This document shows, in pieces, positions 15,600 through 22,968 of a stretch of 22,968 nt of DNA. Under the pieces are notes generated by a model. The model ran no database searches, was not told where the DNA came from, and saw only the letters and a program-made list of their open reading frames with translations. Made by a program: the position numbers and the translations under genes. Position 1 is the first letter of the stretch. Every line of letters starts with the position of its first letter. This DNA is from an uncultured Desulfovibrio sp. (GTDB taxonomy: Bacteria; Desulfobacterota; Desulfovibrionia; Desulfovibrionales; Desulfovibrionaceae), in contig USNI01000002.1 in assembly GCA_900555975.1 (NCBI GenBank), positions 1-22,968 on the forward strand, given 5' to 3'.

Positions 15600-15622
15600 C
15601 CAAAAAGATGTTTTCAAGTCTG

Positions 15623-15898
15623 CTACTTGATGGCATCCTTGAGGGCCTTGCCGGGAAGGAACTTCACAACGGAGCAGGCGGGGATTTCAATCTTCTCGTT
15701 GGTGCGAGGGTTACGGCCGGTACGAGGTGCGCGTTTGACAACCTTGAAGCTGCCAAAGCCCATCAAAGTGATGGAATCGCCGGAAGCAAGGCACTCAGAG
15801 ATGGCGGAAATCACAGCATCCAAAGCTGCTTCAGATTTTACTTTCGTCTCAAGGCCGCTTTTGGCGTAGATCTTCTCGACCAGTTCAGCTTTCGTCAT
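15623..15898 (-). CDS. HU family DNA-binding protein
   Basis: The 91-residue protein has the full length and pattern of HU/IHF: an N-terminal MTKAELVEKIYAKSG helix, AALDAVISAISECLASGDSI, then LMGFGSFKVVKRAPRTGRNPRTNEKIEIPA, which contains the GFGSF core and the DNA-binding arm, and VVKFLPGKALKDAI at the C terminus. It forms dimers that bind and bend DNA in the nucleoid. The arm residues RNPRTNE fit HU better than IHF, but a paralogue role cannot be excluded. The ribosome site GGGAGAG lies nine bases upstream. It is a single gene with its own promoter and terminator. Confidence 0.95.
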   Translation of the reverse strand: MTKAELVEKIYAKSGLETKVKSEAALDAVISAISECLASGDSITLMGFGSFKVVKRAPRTGRNPRTNEKIEIPACSVVKFLPGKALKDAIK

Positions 15899-15922
15899 GG
15901 TTTCACTCTCCCAAAAATTTTT

Positions 15923-15973
15923 TGACTCTTCACTGAGTCACTTTTCAGTAGAATGAGAATCCCCGTATGTCAA
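15923..15973 (-). promoter_or_regulatory. HU gene promoter with a dyad at the start site
   Basis: On the minus strand a perfect TTGACA (15973-15968) is followed after 17 bases by a poor -10, TACTGA (15950-15945). The predicted start lies near 15938, inside the dyad TGACTC-N6-GAGTCA (15923-15928/15935-15940). The dyad could be an operator; this is inference. Confidence 0.45.
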
Positions 15974-16045
15974 GCTCAGCTCCGCTAACCAGAGAAGATT
16001 TTTATGAAAAAGCCCTTCCTTGCGCGTTTCGGAGCATCCGTCACA

Positions 16046-16090
16046 AAGGCTGTAAACACAAGAGCCGCAAGCCTTGCCTCATGATGAGGC
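16046..16090 (-). terminator. Weak terminator-like dyads at the end of the rRNA methyltransferase gene
   Basis: GCCTCA/TGAGGC (16076-16081/16085-16090) overlaps the stop codon, and AAGGCT/AGCCTT (16046-16051/16070-16075) lies just beyond. Neither is followed by a convincing U-tract in the leftward direction, so termination here is uncertain. Confidence 0.25.
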
Positions 16091-17017
16091 CTTTTCCCGC
16101 CACTCTCTGAGGTTCACCCAGGTCAGCTCATGCTTATTGCATGAAAGATGAATGAGTTGCGAGCCGGGAACGGCACGAAACGCCTGGACGACGGCATGAT
16201 CCGTACGTCCCTGAAGCTTGAGCGTGCAGACGAAATTGTCTGCGGCGTCCGCCGCAATCCACTGCGTCACCGCACCGAGAAGTCGTTCGGGGTAACAGGC
16301 CATGTCGGAAAAGAGCCAGTCCACTCTTCCCGCAGTCTGAGGCTCCAGCCCGAAGCCGCTGCCGAGACAGTGATCCACGCCGGGCATAGCCGCCACACGC
16401 GGATCAATGGGGGACTTGTCGATACTGAACACCCTGGCTCCCATGGACGCCAGAACCCATGTCCAGCCGCCGGGAGCGGAACCGAGATCCACGCACAGAT
16501 CCCCGGAACGCGGACTGCGTCCGAGAAGCGTGAACGTCTCCCACAGCTTGAGGTAAGCGCGGCTCGGAGGGTTGATTCTGTCCTCCTCGAAACAAACCTC
16601 GCCGTCGGGAAAGGCGGAGCTGCATGTTGCGGAAACCAGCAGGCTATCATGATCCCACAAGGTCCAGGACCCCAGCGGCGAGGTCGGCGCAGGCTGCCCG
16701 AAGGTCAGCGGGCGGGACTTCACCGGCGGAAGCTGCTGTTCGATGAGCGCGGCTCTCCGGTGGAAATCGACGGGATGCAGTTTCCAGTTCCGCTGAATGG
16801 ACTTGAGCGTGCGCACGGCGTCGCCCACGGACGTCACAGGCTGAAAGAACGGCTCCAGCCATATGTTCTGCGCCCATGCGGAATGAAACAGTCCCTCGGC
16901 CAGTACCAGCCTCTCCTTCACCTCGCGCACATGCACGCCGTGAAGCTCCAGCTCATCTATAAGATCCTGCTCAAAGCCGCGTGCCGCCAGATAGACGATA
17001 AACGGCCTACTTGACAT
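16079..17017 (-). CDS. RlmM-like 23S rRNA 2'-O-ribose methyltransferase (RrmJ/FtsJ fold)
   Basis: The 312-residue protein has an N-terminal THUMP-like region (about 1-95, beginning with VYLAARGFEQDLIDELE) and a C-terminal RrmJ-type methyltransferase. Motif I is DLGSAPGGW (177-185), and the catalytic tetrad fits K157, D238 (FSDMAC), K267 (CTLKLQG) and E297 (CNKHELTW). RlmM of E. coli methylates C2498 of 23S rRNA with SAM; this protein has the same architecture but is shorter than the E. coli enzyme (366 residues). The open frame extends upstream to 17317, but that part lies inside the acyl-CoA synthetase gene. The ATG at 17017, with GGAG ten bases before it, begins the conserved fold. It overlaps the upstream gene by 11 bases. 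The exact target base is inferred. Confidence 0.82.
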   Translation of the reverse strand: MSSRPFIVYLAARGFEQDLIDELELHGVHVREVKERLVLAEGLFHSAWAQNIWLEPFFQPVTSVGDAVRTLKSIQRNWKLHPVDFHRRAALIEQQLPPVKSRPLTFGQPAPTSPLGSWTLWDHDSLLVSATCSSAFPDGEVCFEEDRINPPSRAYLKLWETFTLLGRSPRSGDLCVDLGSAPGGWTWVLASMGARVFSIDKSPIDPRVAAMPGVDHCLGSGFGLEPQTAGRVDWLFSDMACYPERLLGAVTQWIAADAADNFVCTLKLQGRTDHAVVQAFRAVPGSQLIHLSCNKHELTWVNLREWREKASS

Positions 17018-18656
17018 TGGGGAACAGCTCCGCAGCCATCTCGCGCAGTCTGAATTTCTGCACCTTGCCGTTGGCCGTCTTGGGGAAGTCCTCCACCACG
17101 GCCACATAGCGCGGAATCTTGTGCCACGCCACGCGGCCGCGACAAAAGTCGCGCACATCTTCCGGTCTGATGGAGCAACCGTTGCGGGGAATGAGGAAAG
17201 CCGCCACGTCCTCGCCGTACCGGCGGGACGGAATGCCCAGTACCTGTACGTCGCGCACGGACTCCATCTCCAAAAGAAACTCTTCGATTTCACGGGGATA
17301 GATATTCTCACCTCCACGCACGATCATATCCTTGATGCGACCGGTGATACGCAGATAGCCTTCGGCATCCATCACGCCGAGATCTCCCGTATGCAGCCAG
17401 CCGTCCGCATCGATGGTTTCGGCCGTGGCCTCGGGCATGTTGAAATATCCCTTCATGACATTGTAGCCGCGGCAGCAGATTTCCCCCTGCTTGCCGGCGG
17501 ACACGGTCTGTCCCGTCACGGGATCGCGCAGCTTCACCTCCACGCCGTCCAGAACCCGTCCCACGGAACGGCAGCGATGCTCGTCGCTTTCCGTGATGCC
17601 GGTCATGGTGATGACCGGGGAACACTCGGTGAGTCCGTAGGGAATGACCACGGCTTCCAGCCCCATGGCCTCCATCACCTGACGGATCAGCGGCTCTGGA
17701 CAGATGGAACCGGACATCAGGCCGAAACGCAGACTGGAAAAATCGTACTGACTGAAACGGCGATGACCCAGCATGGAAATATAGGTGGAGGGCACGCCGT
17801 ACACGCCGGTGCACTGCTCATCCTGGATGGCGGCCATCACTCTTTCCGGAGAAAACGTCTCCGTGATGACCATGGTGGCTCCATGACTCACACAGGCGAG
17901 CACGCCCACCACGCAGCCAAGGCAGTGGAACAGAGGAAGAGGAATGATCACGCGATCCTTTTCCGTCAGCTCCTCCCGCTCTCCGACCCAGTATCCGTTG
18001 TTTCCGATGCCGACGTGCGTCAGCATGACGCCTTTGGGAAAACCCGTCGTTCCCGAGGTATACTGCATGTTCACCACGTCATGCGGACCGACGAGCGCCT
18101 TGCGCGCCTCATACTCGGCGTCGGACACCTCGCCCGCCCTCTCCAGAATGGCCGACAGCGGCAGCACTCCCGGATGAAGAATATCCTTCAGACTCATGAC
18201 TCGGCGCAGATGAGGAAACTTTTCGCAATGCAGCTCGCCCTCGTGCTGGTCCTTCAGATTGGGAATGACGCGATACAGCGCAGAAACATAGTCATAATCG
18301 AGAAATCCGTCGATGCAGAAAAAATTCTCACATTCCGACTGACGGATGAGATACTCCAGTTCGCTGTCGCGGTAGTTGGTGTTGACGGCAAGAAGCGTGG
18401 CTCCGATGTGGGCGGCGGCAAACATGAGCGTCACCCAGTTGGGCACGTTGGTGGCCCACAGCGCTATTTTCTCACCGGGCTGCACGCCCAGGGCCATCAG
18501 GCCCCGTCCAAGCCTGTCCACAGTATCGGCAAACTCGCTCCAGGTCTGCCGGTAATCGTGCCCCACATATACAAGGGCCTCACGATCAGGAAAACGCCTG
18601 ACGGTTTCGTCCAGCATCTGGCCGAGCGTGCGTTCCTGCAACTTGAATTCTGACAT
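17007..18656 (-). CDS. AMP-forming acyl-CoA synthetase (FadD-like fatty-acid CoA ligase)
   Basis: The 549-residue protein is a complete ANL-superfamily enzyme. The ATP loop is YTSGTTGFPKG (199-209). The adenylate motif YGLTECSP, the hinge region DGWLHTGDLGVMDAEGYLRITGRIKD, GGENIYPREIEEFL and the C-terminal catalytic lysine K531 in PKTANGKVQK follow in the normal order. It activates a carboxylic acid, probably a medium- or long-chain fatty acid, to its CoA thioester through an acyl-AMP intermediate. It is cytosolic or peripheral to the membrane. The start has AAGGA eight bases upstream. The downstream rRNA methyltransferase gene begins before this gene ends, so they are likely co-transcribed although their functions seem unrelated. 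The chain length of the substrate cannot be read from the sequence. Confidence 0.93.
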   Translation of the reverse strand: MSEFKLQERTLGQMLDETVRRFPDREALVYVGHDYRQTWSEFADTVDRLGRGLMALGVQPGEKIALWATNVPNWVTLMFAAAHIGATLLAVNTNYRDSELEYLIRQSECENFFCIDGFLDYDYVSALYRVIPNLKDQHEGELHCEKFPHLRRVMSLKDILHPGVLPLSAILERAGEVSDAEYEARKALVGPHDVVNMQYTSGTTGFPKGVMLTHVGIGNNGYWVGEREELTEKDRVIIPLPLFHCLGCVVGVLACVSHGATMVITETFSPERVMAAIQDEQCTGVYGVPSTYISMLGHRRFSQYDFSSLRFGLMSGSICPEPLIRQVMEAMGLEAVVIPYGLTECSPVITMTGITESDEHRCRSVGRVLDGVEVKLRDPVTGQTVSAGKQGEICCRGYNVMKGYFNMPEATAETIDADGWLHTGDLGVMDAEGYLRITGRIKDMIVRGGENIYPREIEEFLLEMESVRDVQVLGIPSRRYGEDVAAFLIPRNGCSIRPEDVRDFCRGRVAWHKIPRYVAVVEDFPKTANGKVQKFRLREMAAELFPNVK

Positions 18657-18943
18657 ATTCCGTTCCTTTACATCAGTGCGCGGAAAATTCCGGGGTCATC
18701 GACGGGGCAAGCCGGGCCGTCGTCATGAGCGCAGACCTCGATATGGAGGTTCCCCGGAGGAATCTGCCTTTTTCATCCGCTTCTGCTGAAAAACGGACGA
18801 AAAAACCTCTCGCGGCAAATTCCGGTCCGGTCATAGTATGTTATTGGAAAGTCTTTCTCAAGGAAAAATGCACCGCCGGCGCTGTTCGGAGACGGACTTC
18901 CCATCATCTCCCGCGAAGGCTATACTGCCCTGCGGAGGATACC

Positions 18944-21388
18944 ATGACGACAAGACACAGATACATCGTGACCGGTCAGGTTCAGGGCGTGGGATTCCGG
19001 CCTTTCATCTACAGAGAGGCCTCAGGACTCGGTCTGACCGGCGTTGTGGGCAACACTCCGGAGGGCGTCTGCATCGAAGTTCAGGGAGCAGAAGACGCCC
19101 TGACGTCCTTTTCGGACTTTACCGATCGTCTTCCCCCGCTTGCGCGCATCGTCTCTCTCCGGAAGGAAGAGATACCTGTGGTCAGCCATGAACAGACCTT
19201 CCGCATCCTGACCAGCCGCGGCGGAGAACACCGCGGACACCATGTGCTTGTCAGCCCGGACATGGCCCCCTGCGACGCCTGTCTTGCCGACATGGCCGAT
19301 CCCGGAAACCGCCGTTTCGGCTATGCCTTCACCAACTGCACGAACTGCGGTCCCCGCTACACCATCACGCGCTCCATTCCCTATGACAGACCGGTGACCA
19401 GCATGGCCTGCTTTCCCATGTGCCGCCCCTGCGACAGGGAATATCACGACCCGTCCGACCGCCGGTTTCATGCCCAGCCGAACGCCTGTCCGGACTGCGG
19501 CCCCATGCTCTGGCTGGAGGGCGAAAATCTCCCTCCGCGCTCTTCCGGACGAAAGGGCGAGTCTTCCGTCCGTGACGCCAGGAAGGCGCGCTACGGACTC
19601 CCGCCGGAAGTCGTGACGGGCAACGACGCGATTCTCATGCTGCTCGCGGCTCTGCGGCAGGGAAAAATCGCGGCGGTCCGGGGACTCGGCGGCTTTCATC
19701 TTGTCTGCGATGCCCACAATGCCGATGCCGTCACGGAACTGCGCAGACGCAAGGCACGTCCGCACAAGGCGCTCGCCGTCATGGTCGGCGACCTTGCCTC
19801 CGCCGGGCGCTTCGCCGAGATCGGACAGGACGCCGCCGAGCGCCTTTCCTCTGCACGTCGTCCCATCGTCATCTGCCCCCGCAGGACCGTCTTTCCCGAC
19901 GGAAACGACACGGATGCGCTTCCCTCCGTCCTTGCGCCCGACACGTCAGGCATAGGTCTGATGCTTCCCTCGACGCCGCTGCATCATCTTCTCTTTCACC
20001 CGGAATGGGCCGGCGGCTCGAAGGACGACGCTCTGCCTGCGCTGGTCATGACATCGGGCAATCCCCACGGCGCCCCCATCTGCCTGGGCAACAGGGAGGC
20101 GAAGCAGCGACTTTCCGGCATGGCCGATCTCTTTCTTCTCCACGACAGGGACATTCTCGTCCGCGTGGATGACTCCGTCGTCTTTCCCGCCGGGGAAGGA
20201 ACCCTCCTCCATCCCCCTGTTCCCGCTCTTATGGTGCGCCGTGCGCGCGGCTTCGTGCCCGAACCTCTGCCGCTGCCCGACCGCTCTTCCCGCAGAGACG
20301 ACGACTGCGTCTTCGCCGCGGGAGCGGAACTCAAGCATACCTTCTGTCTCACCCGCGGACGGGAAGCGTTTTCCAGTCAGCATCTCGGAGACGTCAGTCG
20401 TGCGGAAAACCTTGCGTTCTTCGAGGAAACCCTGCGTCACATGCTCTCGCTGCTTGAAGTTGAGCCTCGTCTTGCGGTGCGGGATCTTCATCCCGACTAC
20501 CTTTCCAGCCGCCTGGCCGACGCCTTTGCCGGGGAACGGGGCCTGCCGGTACTGAAGCTCCAGCACCATGTCGCCCACATCTGCGCCGTCATGGCGGAAC
20601 ATCGACGAAGCTCCCCGGTTCTGGGGCTGGCGCTGGACGGATCCGGGCTGGGAGAAGACGGCACCATCTGGGGCGGAGAACTGCTGCTCGTCCGTCCCGG
20701 CGCATGGAAAAGACTCGGCCGCTTTTCCCCTTTCGCCCTGCCCGGCGGAGAAGCCGCCATACGTTCCCCCTGGCGTACGGCCCAGGCTCTCTGGCATGCG
20801 GCGGATCTTCCGGACCGGAAACAGCCGTGGCTCGACGGCTCCCCGGAGAGAGAAACTCTCGCGCCCCTCGTGAACGAAATGATCATGCGGAACATCCGCT
20901 GTCCGCTGACCTCAAGCTGCGGCCGTCTCTTCGACGCCGTATCGGCCCTGTGCGGACTGTGCTTCGACATCACCTACGAAGGACAGGCTGCCGTTCGTCT
21001 GGAAGAAGCCCAGGACAGACACGAACAAGGAGCCTATGAGATGCCCGTGCGCGAGAAGGAACATCTTCTGGAGGCCGATGTCATCTCTCTGTTCCGCGAA
21101 GCCTCCCAGGACAGAAAGGCTCCCGGCAGACTGGCCCGCCGCTTTCACCGCGGTCTTGTCCTCGGTCTGGCGCGCTGGGCCAGGCTCGGCGCAGACAGAA
21201 CCGGCGTCACGAGCGTGGCTCTCGGCGGCGGCGTGCTCAACAACCGTACGCTTCTTGCGGAACTGCCCGTCGAACTGCGCAGACTCGGCCTTGATCCGCT
21301 GCTTCCCTCCGCCATGCCCGCGGGAGATGGATCCATAGCTCTCGGACAGGCGCTCTGGGGCGACTGGTTTCTCGATCAGCCTGAGTAA
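18944..21388 (+). CDS. hypF: Carbamoyltransferase HypF, [NiFe] hydrogenase maturation
   Basis: The 814-residue protein shows all HypF domains in order. These are an acylphosphatase domain (GQVQGVGFRPF, 11-21); two zinc-finger repeats with cysteine pairs at 110/113, 132/135, 160/163 and 182/185; a YrdC-like domain (KIAAVRGLGGFHLVCDA, about 241-257, and TSGNPHGAPIC); and a Kae1-like carbamoyltransferase domain (LQHHVAHICAVMAEH, LALDGSGLGEDGTIWGGELLL, ALGGGVLNN). It uses carbamoyl phosphate and ATP to carbamoylate the C-terminal cysteine of HypE, the source of the cyanide ligands of the [NiFe] centre. The open frame continues upstream to 18725, but GGAGG five bases before the ATG at 18944 and the family N terminus fix this start. 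No other hyp or hydrogenase gene is in the window. I see no clear promoter in 18657-18943. Confidence 0.97.
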   Translation: MTTRHRYIVTGQVQGVGFRPFIYREASGLGLTGVVGNTPEGVCIEVQGAEDALTSFSDFTDRLPPLARIVSLRKEEIPVVSHEQTFRILTSRGGEHRGHHVLVSPDMAPCDACLADMADPGNRRFGYAFTNCTNCGPRYTITRSIPYDRPVTSMACFPMCRPCDREYHDPSDRRFHAQPNACPDCGPMLWLEGENLPPRSSGRKGESSVRDARKARYGLPPEVVTGNDAILMLLAALRQGKIAAVRGLGGFHLVCDAHNADAVTELRRRKARPHKALAVMVGDLASAGRFAEIGQDAAERLSSARRPIVICPRRTVFPDGNDTDALPSVLAPDTSGIGLMLPSTPLHHLLFHPEWAGGSKDDALPALVMTSGNPHGAPICLGNREAKQRLSGMADLFLLHDRDILVRVDDSVVFPAGEGTLLHPPVPALMVRRARGFVPEPLPLPDRSSRRDDDCVFAAGAELKHTFCLTRGREAFSSQHLGDVSRAENLAFFEETLRHMLSLLEVEPRLAVRDLHPDYLSSRLADAFAGERGLPVLKLQHHVAHICAVMAEHRRSSPVLGLALDGSGLGEDGTIWGGELLLVRPGAWKRLGRFSPFALPGGEAAIRSPWRTAQALWHAADLPDRKQPWLDGSPERETLAPLVNEMIMRNIRCPLTSSCGRLFDAVSALCGLCFDITYEGQAAVRLEEAQDRHEQGAYEMPVREKEHLLEADVISLFREASQDRKAPGRLARRFHRGLVLGLARWARLGADRTGVTSVALGGGVLNNRTLLAELPVELRRLGLDPLLPSAMPAGDGSIALGQALWGDWFLDQPE

Positions 21389-21660
21389 GGAAAGGAAAAA
21401 CGTCCGACAGTCATCGTCTCTTTCCCGCATGTTCTGTTCCGAAAATCAGGCGACCATCCGGGGCGGCGCATACGCTCAGGCAACGTACGCACGACACGCC
21501 GCATTTCCGCCCGCCGGCCGTCATGGCCGGTGTCACCGATCCCACGTGCGTGTTTTTCTTCAAGATCGCTCCAGATCGGCGATGCGTCTCCCCATGCGAC
21601 AGAATTCAACCGCCCGGATCGCTCAGCGGACGCTGCGGATGCAGACATGTTCCGGGTTTC
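21389..21660. other. Intergenic region between hypF and the SahR-like gene, no gene seen
   Basis: Two dyads are present: CCGGCC/GGCCGG (21514-21519/21525-21530, five-base loop), and CCCGGA/TCCGGG (21613-21618/21651-21656) enclosing CAGC/GCTG and CTGC/GCAG pairs. The second ends just before the -35 of the next promoter and is followed only by TTTC, so it could be a weak terminator for hypF. I see no gene. Confidence 0.5.
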
Positions 21661-21689
21661 TTGACTATATGAGGATAACCAGATATAGT
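21661..21689 (+). promoter_or_regulatory. Strong sigma-70-type promoter of the SahR-like gene
   Basis: TTGACT (21661-21666) and TATAGT (21684-21689) are separated by exactly 17 bases, and each matches consensus at five of six positions. The predicted start, about 21696, gives a leader of some 34 bases before the ATG at 21730. This is the best promoter in the window. Confidence 0.75.
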
Positions 21690-21697
21690 AAATCGAT

Positions 21698-21711
21698 AAA
21701 TCTTGATATTT
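21698..21711. promoter_or_regulatory. Candidate operator (imperfect palindrome at the start site)
   Basis: AAATCTTGATATTT is an imperfect palindrome placed at about +3 to +16 of the predicted transcript. SahR-type regulators are known to bind AT-rich palindromes near ahcY and their own genes, so autorepression is plausible. I cannot compare it exactly with the published motif. Confidence 0.4.
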
Positions 21712-21729
21712 CTTTCATCACTCCCTGCC

Positions 21730-22968
<1,239 letters not shown>

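Noticed and set aside
15456..15869. A plus-strand open frame of 137 residues starting after AAGGGAACATA.
   Set aside because: It runs through the HU terminator and then antisense to the HU gene, and the product resembles nothing known.
17018..17317. An N-terminal extension of the RlmM-like gene.
   Set aside because: It lies in another frame of the acyl-CoA synthetase gene and encodes low-complexity Arg/Ser/Pro-rich sequence. The conserved fold starts at 17017.
18725..18943. An N-terminal extension of hypF.
   Set aside because: The open frame continues upstream, but it lacks a ribosome site and family similarity, while GGAGG precedes the ATG at 18944, where the acylphosphatase domain begins.
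21600..21729. A possible SAH riboswitch before the SahR-like gene and ahcY, suggested by the nested dyads at 21613-21656.
   Set aside because: The dyads lie upstream of the best promoter (21661-21689), so they would not be in the transcript, and the conserved SAH riboswitch core is not recognisable.

Overview
The window looks like chromosomal DNA of a moderately GC-rich Gram-negative anaerobe. A Desulfovibrio-like member of the Desulfobacterota is my best guess. It rests on a hydrogenase maturation gene (hypF), a SahR-like ArsR/methyltransferase fusion directly before ahcY (a pairing known from Desulfovibrio and other Proteobacteria), and glycosyltransferase types typical of lipopolysaccharide. 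This is inference: no rRNA or other taxonomic marker is present. There are no tRNAs, CRISPR arrays, insertion sequences or phage genes that I can see.

Layout. Positions 252-1619 (+) encode a MATE-family efflux pump, closed by a bidirectional hairpin at 1641-1684. From 14542 down to 1709 (-) runs a tightly packed, apparently single operon of eleven genes. Its first part makes a GDP-mannose-derived sugar: manC, manB, gmd, a small cupin protein and an RmlD-like reductase. Its second part assembles sugars: a GT8 glycosyltransferase, a FAD-dependent oxidoreductase of unknown role, a GT2, two tandem paralogous GT4 enzymes and a GT9. No flippase, polymerase or chain-length regulator lies in the operon, so the product is more likely an LPS core/outer-core or protein-linked glycan than a polymerised O-antigen; this is inference. 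Upstream of manC lies a leader with several hairpins and two very short reading frames, and then a 200-base island of about 20% GC.

From 15083 to about 15600 there is a small XRE-type regulator broken by a one-base frameshift, a strong hairpin, and the terminator of an HU gene (15623-15898, -). Then come an RlmM-like 23S rRNA methyltransferase overlapping an upstream acyl-CoA synthetase (both -), and, divergently, hypF (+). The right end carries a well-defined promoter, the SahR-like fusion regulator and the start of ahcY, which runs off the window; together they would handle S-adenosylhomocysteine.

The most interesting points are: (1) a short hydrophobic repeat of the type LFGxPLLxIK found about eleven times in four glycosyltransferases of three different families; (2) the structured leader plus AT-rich island that probably controls the glycan operon; (3) the unresolved chemistry of the GDP-sugar branch (gmd + RmlD-like + cupin + FAD enzyme); and (4) the frameshifted XRE gene lying divergent to that operon.
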